Shown here piece after piece: positions 18,667-29,100 of a DNA stretch of 64,000 nucleotides. The stretch spans positions 112,615 to 176,614 of the forward strand of contig NZ_AKFJ01000011.1 of NCBI RefSeq assembly GCF_000272475.1, given 5' to 3'. This stretch comes from Novosphingobium sp. Rr 2-17 (GTDB lineage Bacteria; Pseudomonadota; Alphaproteobacteria; Sphingomonadales; Sphingomonadaceae). Positions within the stretch are counted from its first letter, which is position 1, and each line of letters begins with the position of its first letter. Made by a program: the position numbers and the translations under genes. The notes below the pieces were generated by a model that ran no database searches, was not told where the DNA came from, and saw only the letters and a program-made list of their open reading frames with translations.

Positions 18667-19626
18667 ATGACGTCCGAACATGCCCTTCTGTTGGCCTTGC
18701 GTGCCTTGGTGACCACGCCGGGCGCGCGCGGGCTGGCAGACGATGCGGCAGTGCTGGAGATTGGCGGCGAGGCGCTGGTGCTCACGCTCGATACGATGGT
18801 GGAAGGCGTCCACTTCCTGCCGGACGATCCGCCGCAGGACATCGCGTGGAAGCTGCTGGCGGTCAACGTGTCCGACTTGTCCGCCAAGGGTGCACGGCCC
18901 TTGGGGTGCCTCTATTCCCACGCCTTAGGCGAAACGGAATGGGACACGGCGTTCCTTTCCGGCCTTGCCGAGGCCTCCGACCATTTCGCGATGCCGCTGC
19001 TGGGCGGCGATACCGTGCGGATGCCGACCGGCGCCCCGCGCAGCTTCTCGTTGACGGCGCTGGGCGTCGGCTCCAGCGGCCTCGCCGTGCCCTCGCGCAG
19101 CGGCGCTCAGGTCGCTGACCGAGTCTGGGTGAGCGGCACCATCGGCGATGCGGGCCTTGGCCTTGCGATGCTGACCGGGCGGATCGAGGCTGATGAACCT
19201 TACGCCAACGCGCTGACGCAGCGATACCGCCGCCCCGACCCCGAACCGCATCTGGGCGTGGCGCTTGCCCCTCTGGTACATGCGATGATGGATGTGTCGG
19301 ACGGCTTGTTGATCGATGCCCAGCGCATTGCGACGGCAAGCAACGTCGCGATCCTCCTCGAAGCCGGCGCAGTGCCGCTGTCTCCCGAACTGCGCGCCGT
19401 GGCGGGCGAAGACATGGCCGCTCGCCTCACCGCCATGACTGCGGGCGACGATTACGAGCTGCTGTTCACCGCGCCCGATGCCCAGTCTGCCATCATCGAA
19501 AAGATCGCCGCCGATCTCGGGCTGGTCGTCACGCCTATCGGCTGGGTCGCAGCGGGCAGCGGCCTCACCTTGCAGGATGGCGCTTTACCGATCCCCCTGC
19601 CCAACCACCTCGGCTACCAGCACTAA
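18667..19626 (+). CDS. thiL: Thiamine-monophosphate kinase
   Basis: ThiL phosphorylates thiamine monophosphate to the active cofactor. The protein has 319 residues. Metal and ATP motifs: ADDAAVLE, LDTMVEGVHF, LGGDTVRMPTG, MDVSDGLLIDAQRI and AGDDYELLF. It follows nusB by 85 bases, a frequent neighbour pair (nusB-thiL). thiE, which makes the substrate, is at 41485 in this window. Confidence 0.94.
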   Translation: MTSEHALLLALRALVTTPGARGLADDAAVLEIGGEALVLTLDTMVEGVHFLPDDPPQDIAWKLLAVNVSDLSAKGARPLGCLYSHALGETEWDTAFLSGLAEASDHFAMPLLGGDTVRMPTGAPRSFSLTALGVGSSGLAVPSRSGAQVADRVWVSGTIGDAGLGLAMLTGRIEADEPYANALTQRYRRPDPEPHLGVALAPLVHAMMDVSDGLLIDAQRIATASNVAILLEAGAVPLSPELRAVAGEDMAARLTAMTAGDDYELLFTAPDAQSAIIEKIAADLGLVVTPIGWVAAGSGLTLQDGALPIPLPNHLGYQH

Positions 19627-19789
19627 TCGCGCCCTTACCGGCCAAGACGTTGGCGCTGCTTGCTTGGCCAAAGTTCTGCCGCGTCAAGTCGTAGACAAGC
19701 CGCTTGCCAGCCCCCCAGCTTGTCTATAGCCCTTGTGCGTTCGAGCAGGAAAACCTGTCGAATTAAAACAATAGGGAAGGGGGCGTTAC

Positions 19790-21889
19790 GTGAACCTAAT
19801 CACGATCGCGATTATCCTGGGGCTCCTGGCGATAGTTTATGGCTTCGTCACCAGTCGTCAGGTCTTGAGTTCTCCCGCCGGCAGCGAAAAGATGCAGGAG
19901 ATCGCCGCTGCCATCCAGGAAGGCGCGCAAGCCTATCTGAAACGCCAATATTCCACCATCGCCATGGTCGGTGTGGTGGTTGCCGTCATCATCGCGGCCA
20001 CATTGGGCGCAATATCCGCCACCGGCTTCGTTATCGGTGCGATCCTGTCGGGCCTGGCCGGCTTCATCGGGATGAACATCTCGGTCCGCGCCAACGTCCG
20101 CACCGCTGCCGCCGCGCAGACGGGCTTGCAGGCTGGTTTAACCTTGGCGTTCCGCGCGGGCGCGATCACCGGCATGCTGGTGGCGGGCCTGGCGCTGCTC
20201 GCCATCGCGGTGTTCTTCTACTACCTGACCGCCATCGCGGGCCACACCGTGGGTGGCACCGACCGCACCGTGGTGCAGGCACTGACCGCCCTTGCCTTCG
20301 GCGCCTCGCTCATCTCCATCTTCGCGCGGCTCGGCGGCGGTATCTTCACCAAGGCGGCTGACGTCGGCGCAGATCTCGTCGGCAAAGTAGAGGCCGGCAT
20401 TCCCGAGGACGACCCGCGCAATCCCGCCGTTATCGCCGACAATGTAGGCGATAACGTGGGCGACTGTGCCGGCATGGCCGCCGACTTGTTCGAAACCTAC
20501 GTCGTCACCGTGGGCGCCACCATGATCCTCACCGCGCTGTTGGTGAAGGGCCTGGGCACCGGCCTGATGGCGTTGATGACGCTGCCGCTGCTGATCGGCG
20601 GCGTCTGCATCGTCACCTCGATCATCGGCACGTATTTCGTTCGGCTGGGCCATTCGAACAACATCATGGGCGCCATGTACAAGGGCTTCCTGGTGACCGC
20701 CGTGCTCTCGGTCCCGGCGATCTACGGCTGCATCTGGTTCGTCCAGCAAGGCGACATGGCCACCACGATCGGCAGCCTGGCGTTCAACGGGATGGACTTG
20801 TTCTGGTGCGCGCTGCTCGGGCTGGTCGTGACCGGCCTCATCATCTGGATCACCGAATACTACACCGGCACCAACTACCGCCCGGTCCGCTCGATCGCCA
20901 AGGCCAGCGTCACCGGCCACGGCACCAATGTGATCCAGGGCCTGGCTATCAGCCTGGAAGCGACGGCGCTTCCCACGATCGTGATCGTTGCGGGGATCAT
21001 CATCGCCTATCAACTCGCCGGGCTGCTGGGCATCGCCTACGCCGCCACCGCAATGCTGGCGCTGGCCGGCATGGTGGTCGCACTCGACGCTTACGGGCCA
21101 GTGACCGACAACGCCGGCGGCATCGCCGAGATGGCGGGCCTGGACGACGCCGTACGCGCGCGGACCGACGCGCTCGATGCGGTGGGCAACACCACCAAGG
21201 CCGTGACCAAGGGCTATGCCATCGGTTCCGCGGGATTGGCCGCGCTGGTGCTGTTCGCCGCCTACACTACCGACTTGCGTGAGTTCTTCCCGGACTTGCA
21301 CGTAAACTTCAGCCTGGAGAACCCCTACGTCATCGTCGGGCTGCTGCTGGGTGCGCTGCTCCCCTACTTGTTCGGGGCGATGGGCATGACGGCGGTGGGC
21401 CGCGCGGCGGGCGACGTGGTGATCGACGTGCGCGAGCAGTTCCGCGAAAAGCCGGGCATCATGACCTACGAGGAAAAGCCGGACTACGCCCGCACGGTCG
21501 ATCTCGTGACCAAGGCGGCGATCAAGGAGATGATCGTCCCCTCGCTCCTGCCGGTGCTGGCGCCGATCGCGGTCTACTACGTGATCGGCTGGGTGGCAGG
21601 CCAGGCCAACGGCTTCGCGGCGCTGGGCGCGCTGTTGCTGGGCGTGATCGTCAGCGGCTTGTTCGTAGCGCTCTCGATGACGTCGGGCGGCGGCGCGTGG
21701 GACAATGCCAAGAAGTACATCGAGGATGGCAACTATGGCGGCAAGGGTTCAGATGCCCACAAGGCCGCCGTCACCGGCGACACCGTGGGCGATCCCTACA
21801 AGGATACCGCCGGTCCGGCGGTGAACCCGATGATCAAGATCACCAACATCGTCGCGTTGCTGCTTCTGTCGGTGCTCGCAGCGGGATAG
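19790..21889 (+). CDS. hppA: Membrane-bound H+-translocating pyrophosphatase
   Basis: A 699-residue polytopic (about 16 helices) inner-membrane pump coupling pyrophosphate hydrolysis to proton export. The start is GTG with a good purine-rich site (GGGAAGGGGG). The substrate motif [11 protein letters not shown] and the acidic block [20 protein letters not shown] are intact, and the C-terminal [14 protein letters not shown] loop is present. Near residue 466 the sequence reads GNTTKA; Lys there is the mark of K+-independent enzymes (Ala in K+-dependent ones). A strong terminator follows. Confidence 0.95.
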   Translation: MNLITIAIILGLLAIVYGFVTSRQVLSSPAGSEKMQEIAAAIQEGAQAYLKRQYSTIAMVGVVVAVIIAATLGAISATGFVIGAILSGLAGFIGMNISVRANVRTAAAAQTGLQAGLTLAFRAGAITGMLVAGLALLAIAVFFYYLTAIAGHTVGGTDRTVVQALTALAFGASLISIFARLGGGIFTKAADVGADLVGKVEAGIPEDDPRNPAVIADNVGDNVGDCAGMAADLFETYVVTVGATMILTALLVKGLGTGLMALMTLPLLIGGVCIVTSIIGTYFVRLGHSNNIMGAMYKGFLVTAVLSVPAIYGCIWFVQQGDMATTIGSLAFNGMDLFWCALLGLVVTGLIIWITEYYTGTNYRPVRSIAKASVTGHGTNVIQGLAISLEATALPTIVIVAGIIIAYQLAGLLGIAYAATAMLALAGMVVALDAYGPVTDNAGGIAEMAGLDDAVRARTDALDAVGNTTKAVTKGYAIGSAGLAALVLFAAYTTDLREFFPDLHVNFSLENPYVIVGLLLGALLPYLFGAMGMTAVGRAAGDVVIDVREQFREKPGIMTYEEKPDYARTVDLVTKAAIKEMIVPSLLPVLAPIAVYYVIGWVAGQANGFAALGALLLGVIVSGLFVALSMTSGGGAWDNAKKYIEDGNYGGKGSDAHKAAVTGDTVGDPYKDTAGPAVNPMIKITNIVALLLLSVLAAG

Positions 21890-21916
21890 TCTCGCGTTAA
21901 TCCGATAAGCCTTGAA

Positions 21917-21950
21917 AAAGGCCCGTCGGTGCGATCCGGCGGGCCTTTCT
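21917..21950 (+). terminator. Rho-independent terminator after hppA
   Basis: A perfect 9-bp stem (AAAGGCCCG/CGGGCCTTT) with a 14-base loop begins 28 bases after the hppA stop and ends in TTTCT. Confidence 0.8.
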
Positions 21951-22019
21951 CATGACCCGTGCGGCACGCTCGATCATTAGCCATTCCTTGAGTTCTCTGC
22001 GATAACGCCCGGCTACACC

Positions 22020-23216
22020 GTGCATGCGAGTGGACAGACAAAGCCCGTGGCGAACAAGACGAAGGACTGGAGCGACACGGCGGGCATAGCCGCCAGCGCC
22101 ACCCCGCTTCCTTTGCAGTCCCAACTGGCGTGCATTCCCTGGCGTGACTTGCAAACGCAGGTCGAAGCGTGGGATCGCTTGGCAGCCGAGGCGGCGGAGC
22201 CCAACCCTTTCTTCGAAAGTTGGTACCTCCTCCCCTCGCTCCGCAATCTGGCCGGTACCGACAAAGTCATGGTGCTGCGCTACGAAGAGAACGGCCGCCT
22301 GACGGGGCTACTGCCGATCGTGCGCAGCCGCCGCTACTATCGCTGGCCGCTGCCGAACATCGCGGGCTGGCTTCACCCCAATTGTTTCTGCGGTGTCCCC
22401 CTCGTCGCACGCGGAAGCGAAACCGCTTTCTGGCGCGAGGTGCTGCGCTGGGCGGACGAACGATCGGGCCTGGCGCTGTTCCTACACTTGCGCGGCATTC
22501 TGCTCGGCGGGCCGCTCCACGCCGCTCTGGAAGCGGTGGTGGCTAGCCAGCACCGGCAGGCGGTGGTGGTGCATGAGGAAGAGCGCGCGATGCTGGCTTC
22601 CGATCTTTCGCCCGAAGCCTATCTGGAAGCCTCGCTCAGCGGCAAGAAGCGCAAGGAACTGCGCCGCCAGGCCAACCGCCTCGCGGACGAGGGCACGGTC
22701 CTTTTCACCCGCAGCACCGATGCCGACGCCATCGGCCCGTGGTGCGACGCCTTTCTCGCAATGGAGAAAGCGGGCTGGAAAGGCCAGGCCGGCTCCGCAC
22801 TGTCCTGCACCCCCGCCACCGAGGCGCTGTTTCGCGAGAGCCTTGCCGGCGCGGCAGCCCGCGGGCGGCTTGAGCGGTTGACCTTGTCGCTCGACGGTCG
22901 GCCTATCGCACTGCTTGCCACATTCGTGACCCCGCCCGGCGCCTATTCCTTCAAGACCGCCTTCGACGAGAACTACGCCCGCTTCTCACCCGGGGTCCTG
23001 CTGCAGCGCGCAAATCTGGCAGTGCTCGATCGGCCTGACGTGGACTGGAGCGATAGCTGTGCGGCGGCAGACCACCCGATGATCGACCACTTGTGGCGCG
23101 AGCGGCGGCGGGTCGGTCGCCTCTCGATCGCCATCGGCGGGCCGCTTCGCCGCGCCGCATTCCGCCAGCTCGTGCGCGCCGAAACGGCCCGCAGCTCCGC
23201 AGGACCAACGCCATGA
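22020..23216 (+). CDS. GNAT-type acyltransferase (BioF2/CelD-like)
   Basis: The 398-residue protein looks like the BioF2/FemAB-related GNAT superfamily (CelD-like). A first domain (about 60-190) has NPFFESWYLLPSL and GLLPIVRSRRYYRWPLPN. The second, acetyl-CoA-binding domain starts at SGKKRKELRRQANRL and includes DGRPIALLATFV, KTAFDENYARFSPGVLL and the terminal SDSCAAADHPMIDHLW. No signal or membrane segment is seen. The start is GTG; a second GTG lies at 22047. The stop overlaps the next gene by four bases, so the two are coupled. The acceptor substrate is unknown. Confidence 0.7.
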   Translation: MHASGQTKPVANKTKDWSDTAGIAASATPLPLQSQLACIPWRDLQTQVEAWDRLAAEAAEPNPFFESWYLLPSLRNLAGTDKVMVLRYEENGRLTGLLPIVRSRRYYRWPLPNIAGWLHPNCFCGVPLVARGSETAFWREVLRWADERSGLALFLHLRGILLGGPLHAALEAVVASQHRQAVVVHEEERAMLASDLSPEAYLEASLSGKKRKELRRQANRLADEGTVLFTRSTDADAIGPWCDAFLAMEKAGWKGQAGSALSCTPATEALFRESLAGAAARGRLERLTLSLDGRPIALLATFVTPPGAYSFKTAFDENYARFSPGVLLQRANLAVLDRPDVDWSDSCAAADHPMIDHLWRERRRVGRLSIAIGGPLRRAAFRQLVRAETARSSAGPTP

Positions 23217-24076
23217 GCGCACCCTCCAGCTTCCAGTCCGCAGCCGTTTTTTCAGAGCAATCGCGCGCCACGTTCACGGCCAACTATCCCGAAGTGCCGC
23301 ATAAACTCAGCCACGCGCTGGGCGCGCATCCGTTGATGGAACTGGAAGCGCTGGCGGTACTGGCCGAAGGACTGCCGCAGGCGTCGATCGAATACAACGC
23401 CGGCAACCAGCCGATCGGCATCGAAGGCAAGCCGGCTCCCACCGGCATCCCCATCGGCGAGACTATCCGCAACATCGAGACGACCAATTCGTGGGCGGTG
23501 CTCAAGAACATCGAGCAAGATCCGGCCTATGCCGCGCTACTGGCCGATCTGCTGTCGGAAATCCGCCCGGTGATCGAGGCGAAGACGGGCCGGATGCTCA
23601 AGACGCAAGGGTTCATCTTCGTCACGTCGGCGGGAGGCGTCACCCCCTACCATTTCGATCCCGAGCACAACATCCTGATGCAAGTGCGCGGCACCAAAGT
23701 GATGACCCAGTTTCCGGCAGGCGATCCCATTTATGCGCCCGATACAGTGCATGAAACCTACCACACCGGCGGCGGGCGCGAGCTCAAGTGGCGGGATGAA
23801 CTTCTGGCCGGGGGCCAAGCCTTCGCACTGGAGCCCGGCGAGGCGATATTCGTGCCGGTGATGGCGCCGCACTTCGTCCGCAACGGCACCGCGCCATCGG
23901 TGTCGCTCTCGATCACCTGGCGCTCTGAATGGAGCTTCGCCGAAGCAGACGCGCGCGCATTCAACGGTTTGCTGCGCAAGTGGGGCCTGAACCCCAAACC
24001 TCCCGGACGCTGGCCCGCCACCAACCGCGCGAAAACGCTCGGCTGGCGGCTCGCAAGGCGGCTGCGACTGGGCTGA
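23213..24076 (+). CDS. Cupin-like (JmjC-related) dioxygenase
   Basis: A 287-residue protein with a cupin_8/JmjC-like double-stranded beta-helix. A facial triad is visible: H147 and D149 in YHFDPEHN and H220 in MAPHFVRNG, typical of Fe(II)/2-oxoglutarate hydroxylases. The N-terminal 130 residues are helical. It starts inside the stop codon of the acyltransferase gene (ATGA), so the two products are made together and probably act on one substrate. Whether it hydroxylates a protein or a small molecule is not visible. Confidence 0.72.
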   Translation: MSAPSSFQSAAVFSEQSRATFTANYPEVPHKLSHALGAHPLMELEALAVLAEGLPQASIEYNAGNQPIGIEGKPAPTGIPIGETIRNIETTNSWAVLKNIEQDPAYAALLADLLSEIRPVIEAKTGRMLKTQGFIFVTSAGGVTPYHFDPEHNILMQVRGTKVMTQFPAGDPIYAPDTVHETYHTGGGRELKWRDELLAGGQAFALEPGEAIFVPVMAPHFVRNGTAPSVSLSITWRSEWSFAEADARAFNGLLRKWGLNPKPPGRWPATNRAKTLGWRLARRLRLG

Positions 24077-24117
24077 AGACGTTTGGGCTAAAAGCGGCTG
24101 CGTGGTCCTTGACCGCC

Positions 24118-26061
24118 TCAACCGCTGGGGTGGTAGAAATCGTAGATCGTTCGCGCCACCGCTTCGCTGACGCCGGGCGCACGCTGGAGATCTTCAAAGC
24201 TGGCCGCGCGTACTTTGCCGGCAGTGCCGAAATGTAGCAGCAGCGCCCGCTTGCGAGCGGGACCGATGCCGGGAATTTCGTCCAACGGACTGGCACTGAT
24301 CGCGCGGCTGCGCTTGGCGCGGTGGGCGCCGATGGCGAAGCGGTGGACCTCGTCGCGCAGGCGCTGGAGGTGGAACAGCACCGGCGAATTGGTTGGCAGC
24401 ATCTTCTCCCGGCCATCGGGAAAGTGGAACACCTCGCGCCCCTCGCGCCCGTGATGCGGTCCCTTGGCGATGGCGATCAGCGGCACGTCCTCGATCCCCA
24501 GTTCCTCCAGCGCATCGCGGACCGAACTCATCTGGCCCTTGCCCCCGTCGATCAGCACTAGATCGGGCCAAGTGCCGCCCAGACGCTCGGGGTCTTCCTC
24601 CTGCACCCGGCCAAAGCGGCGCGTCATCACCTCGCGCATCATCGCATAATCGTCGTCCGTCTGCGCGGACTTGATGTTGAACTTGCGGTACTGGTTGTTC
24701 ACGAAGCCTTCCGGCCCGGCAACAACCATCGCGCCTAGCGCTTGGGTGCCGGAAATATGGCTGTTGTCGTAGATCTCGATCCGCTTCGGCACATCGGGAA
24801 GTTCCAGGAAGTCGGCCAGTTCGCGCAGAACCTTCGCCTGGGTGCCTCGCTCCGCCGCCCGGCGCTCCAGCGCTTCGACGGCATTGCGCGTCGCCTGCAT
24901 CATCAGCCGGCGGCGAGTGCCACGCTGGGGGACCGAGATTTCGACCTTGCCGCCAGCGGCAGGCCGGAACGCCTCGGCCAGCAATTCCGCCTCAGGCAAT
25001 TCGCGATCCACCAGGATCGTGCGCGCCGGTGGTACTTCCTCATAGAACTGGGCCAGGAAGCTCTGCATCACTTCCTCCTCGCTCAGCCCCTCGGTATGGG
25101 TGGGGAAGAAGGCGCGGTGGCCCCAGTTCTGGCCGCCGCGGATGAAGAACGCCTGTACCCCGATCTGGCCGCCGTGGCTCGCCATCGCGAAGATATCGGC
25201 GTTGTCCAGCCCTTCAGCATTGATCGCCTGGCTGCCCTGGATGAAGGTCGCCGCTCGCAAGCGATCACGCAGCATGGCGGCCCGTTCGAAATCGAGTGCC
25301 TGCGCTGCTTCCGCCATTTGCGATTCGATCTTGCGCTGGACCGCGCTCGACCGACCGCCAAGGAAGTCCTTGGCCTCCGAAACCAGTTCCTTGTAGCCAG
25401 CCTCGTCGATGCGGCCGACGCACGGGGCCGAGCAGCGCTTGATCTGATACAACAAGCAAGGCCGATCACGCCGGGCAAAGAAGCTGTCGGTGCAAGAGCG
25501 CAGCAGGAACAGCTTCTGCAAGGCATTGATCGTGGTGTTGACCGATCCGGCGCTGGCGAACGGCCCGTAATAGTCCCCTTTCGACCGACGCGCGCCGCGA
25601 TGCTTCACAATGCGCGGAAACTCGTGGTCCGATCGCAGCAGGATGAACGGAAACGACTTATCATCGCGCAGCAGCACGTTGTATGGCGGGCGGAAACGCT
25701 TGATGAGTTGCGCTTCCAGCAGCAGCGCTTCGGCCTCCGAATTGGTAGTCACGATCGTCATCGACCGCGTCTGGCTGACCATGCGCTGGAGGCGACCCGG
25801 CAGCCGCTCCCACTGAACGTAATTGGCCACCCGGTTCTTCAGCGCCCGCGCCTTGCCCACGTACAGCACGTCGCCGCGCGCATCCTGCATCCGATAGACG
25901 CCAGGCTTCACCGGCAGGGTGCGAACCGTATCGCGAATGACCTCAGCGCCGGCCACCAAGTCCGGCTGATCGGTGCCGCGCACGGTCGATGTCGCCCGAT
26001 CCTCGCGGAAGCGTTCGGTGCCCTTGGGGTGGTCGGGAGTGCCGGCAGGTGTTCGCGCCAT
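24118..26061 (-). CDS. uvrC: UvrABC excinuclease subunit C
   Basis: UvrC makes both incisions in nucleotide-excision repair. The 647-residue protein shows the GIY-YIG N-terminal nuclease (PGVYRMQDARGDVLYVGKA, about 52-70), the UvrB-interacting UVR motif (KIESQMAEAAQALDFERAA), the RNase H-like C-terminal nuclease (EIYDNSHISGTQALGAMVV, LVLIDGGKGQ) and tandem helix-hairpin-helix motifs (IPGIGPARKRALLLHFG). A 40-residue N-terminal lead precedes the conserved part. It converges with the cupin gene. Confidence 0.96.
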   Translation of the reverse strand: MARTPAGTPDHPKGTERFREDRATSTVRGTDQPDLVAGAEVIRDTVRTLPVKPGVYRMQDARGDVLYVGKARALKNRVANYVQWERLPGRLQRMVSQTRSMTIVTTNSEAEALLLEAQLIKRFRPPYNVLLRDDKSFPFILLRSDHEFPRIVKHRGARRSKGDYYGPFASAGSVNTTINALQKLFLLRSCTDSFFARRDRPCLLYQIKRCSAPCVGRIDEAGYKELVSEAKDFLGGRSSAVQRKIESQMAEAAQALDFERAAMLRDRLRAATFIQGSQAINAEGLDNADIFAMASHGGQIGVQAFFIRGGQNWGHRAFFPTHTEGLSEEEVMQSFLAQFYEEVPPARTILVDRELPEAELLAEAFRPAAGGKVEISVPQRGTRRRLMMQATRNAVEALERRAAERGTQAKVLRELADFLELPDVPKRIEIYDNSHISGTQALGAMVVAGPEGFVNNQYRKFNIKSAQTDDDYAMMREVMTRRFGRVQEEDPERLGGTWPDLVLIDGGKGQMSSVRDALEELGIEDVPLIAIAKGPHHGREGREVFHFPDGREKMLPTNSPVLFHLQRLRDEVHRFAIGAHRAKRSRAISASPLDEIPGIGPARKRALLLHFGTAGKVRAASFEDLQRAPGVSEAVARTIYDFYHPSG

Positions 26062-26078
26062 GGCCGCCAGATAGGGTA

Positions 26079-26109
26079 TCGGGCGCGAAACGGGTAGCCC
26101 CGCGCCCGA
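26079..26109 (-). terminator. Hairpin between the TonB receptor and uvrC
   Basis: A perfect 9-bp stem TCGGGCGCG/CGCGCCCGA with a 13-base loop lies seven bases past the receptor stop. No U-run follows on the minus strand, so it may be a weak terminator or an mRNA 3'-end stabiliser. Confidence 0.4.
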
Positions 26110-26115
26110 ACAGGA

Positions 26116-29100
26116 TCAGAACATCTTGCGGAAATCGATGCCGATCACGCGTCCCTGCGGGTCTCGATAGGCGCGCTGGTAAGCAATCGGGGTGGCCCCG
26201 GTGCCATCCGTCACGCGCTGGCGCGAGTTGAGCAGGTTGTCGAACTTGAGCGCGATACGCCCGCCCTTGAGGAACGGCATCTTGTCGGTCAGCGAAGGAA
26301 TGCGATTGAGATCGGCGAACAGCCGCGCTGTCACGTCGAAGGTGCTGCCGAACCGCAGACTGGAACTGGCCGACTGGTCCGAGCCATCGACTCGCGCCGG
26401 GGCGTCCCACTCAGCCTTGAGCCGCAAGCCATAGCCGCTGACGAACACGCCGCCTTCCGCCTCGATAGAGTGGCGCGGCACCCCGCCTGCGGTGAGCGCC
26501 TGGCCGTTGAGCTGGTCGAGCACCGCTGCGCCGGGCGCGATGCGGACCGTGTCGGTGAACTGCCAGGTGTGATAGACCGCCAGGTTCCAGCGATTGCCGC
26601 CACGCCCGCGCCCGCCAAAGCCGCCGCCGGGAGGGCCACCCATGCCGCCGCCGCCAGGACCTGCGCCGACGCCAGCACCAGGCCCGCCACTACCTTGGCC
26701 GCTTCGGCCCGAACTCCCGGTCGCTGGGGGTGGGCCGCCGAAACCGCCGCCAGACATGCCGCCCATTAACGCCCCGATGTTGACAGGGCCGCCCTGCCCT
26801 TGACCGCCTTGCCTGGCTTGGCCGTTCGCCCCTTGGCCCGAAGCCTGTTGGCTGCAGACGCGCTCGCGCAAGGCGGACAGCTTGGCCGGATCGACTTTGC
26901 CATCGGCGCCGATGATCCCTTCGCGCATCCGTTCAGGCAGCGCCGAGACATCGGGCGGACCGCTACCTTGCGTACAAAGCGCGGCGCGGATCTTGGCGAA
27001 ACGCTCTGGATCGAAGCCGCCTGGGCCAGCATCTTGGCCCTGGCCGCCGCCGGGATTGGCGCAGAACCGCGTCTTTAACTCGGCGAGCTTTTGCGGGTCG
27101 ATCTTGCCGTCCGGCCCGCTTACCCGCGCCCGCATCCCTTCGCTCAACGTGGCGGGATCGACATCCCCCTTCGCTCCCGGGGCGCAAAGCTGCTGACGCA
27201 ACGCCGTCATGCGCGCCGGATCGAAGCCGGGACGCTGGCCTCCGGTTCCTGCTCCGGCAGAGGTATCGCCCGGCATCGGACCTTGCGGGCCGACGACCGC
27301 TACCGGTGCGGATGCAGCCGGGGTGCTTCGGCGCGAGCCAGCTTCGCCGCCACCGCCCGGACCGCTGCCGCCCGGCCCACCGCCCTGGCCAGACGCCCCG
27401 CCGAGATTGCCGGTCAGATTGATACCCCAGCGCAGGCGTGAGCTTTTCACCTCGTCGTATGTGACGGGTCGCTGGTCCACCGCGATCAGGTTGCCGTTGC
27501 TATCGCGCGTCACGCGATCGGGGAATGCGGCTTCGACTGCGGAGGTGAGTACCGGGAACGTCTCGGTCACATCGGTGGAGCGGTTGCGGAAGTATTCCAC
27601 CAGCAAGCTGCCGCGCTGTACGAACGGCAGCTTCCACTGGCCCGAAATCTTCCAGTCGCGCTGCTTTTCACGCAGCAAGTCCGGGTTCCCGCCCGAAGTC
27701 GTCGTAACCAGCGACGTCACGCCCCGCGTGTAGTCGTACACCGCCACGTTGTAGCTGGTGGTGTTGGGCGAGCCCAGGTTGGAGAGCGACGGGGCTTCCT
27801 GGTCGACGATGTAGCTGGCCTGGAAGGTGAGCGTGTCGGTCGGCGACCAGGTGAGGCCCGCGCTCCAGTCGGTCAGGGTGCCGAAGTCGGAAAGCTTGTC
27901 GAGCCCGGCGCTGAAGTTGAGGGTGATGTCGCCCACCGCGCCCAAAAAGTCATACGAACGGCTGGTGATCGGCAGCGCCAGATTGACGCCCGTGCTGACA
28001 TCACCTCGAGTCAGAACGACCGAGCCGAGATCGTTGCGGCTGTCTCGCGCGGCGTTGCGGGTGTAATTGTACCCACCCTTCACCGTCAGGAAGGCATCGC
28101 CCGCCGGCAAGCTGAAGGGCTTGCCGGTGATCGTCGCTAGGCTGGTCACTGCGACCGAGCGAGAGGTGGCGACATCCACGCCAGCTCCGGCCACGGCGGG
28201 CAAAGCGCCGTCGATCGCCAGCGTGCCGGCCAGCGCCTGCGCCTGTAGTCCGGATGTGTCGCGGCGTCGGTCGGTCCGGGTCTCCTCATCGGCTATCGTC
28301 AGATTGGCGGTCGTGCTGAGCTGCCACAAGCCGATGCCTTTGCTGTAGCCCAAGCCACCTTCGAACGTATCGGTTACGTCGCGGCGGGTCAGCGGGTCGG
28401 ACAACGTGCGGATTGCACTGTTGCCCGCAGGATCGGTCAGGGTCACCGTATCGAGGCCCGAAAGCGAGGTCTTCTGCGAACGGGTATAGCCGCCCGTCAC
28501 CGTAATTGAACCGTCGACGCCGTCCTTCCCCAGCGTCTGCGTCATCGTACCCTCGACCTGAAGCTCCAAGTCGCGCGGGGAAAGGCTGCGGTACTGCGCG
28601 GGATCGGGATCGCCCGCGACCGTCGGCGTGGTGCCCGATTGCTGGATGACGCCCCGCTCGTTCTCGGTCAGCATCGAGGTCTGGTCGAGCTTGGCCGAGA
28701 CGTTGTAGCGGCGCTGCCCGGCGATCTTGAACAGCCCGCTTTCCAGCTCGACATTGTCGTACCCGCCGCTGGTCGGGCGATTGTATTCGGTGGATGCCGT
28801 CGCTGCCTTGAACTGGCTTTTCAGAATGATGTTCACTACCCGCTGGTTGGGCGGATAGCCGAAACGAAGCGCCGCTTCCTCGGGCAGAACCTCGATCTTG
28901 CGCAAGGCTTCGGGCGGGATGTTGCGCATTTCGCGCTGACTGGAAATGCGCTGGCCGTTGAGCAGGATGATCGGCTGACCATCGCCCCGGCCGCGACCAC
29001 TGCCCGTCTGCGGTGAGATCGCGTCGAGCAGTTCCTGGATCGAGTTCACGCCGTAAGCGGCGATATCCTCTTCCTCGAAGGTCTGCACCGGCTGCTGCGG

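Noticed and set aside
19690..19740. Possible promoter ahead of hppA (TTGCCA, 15 bases, TATAGC)
   Set aside because: The spacer is two bases shorter than in the other promoters here, so I could not support it.
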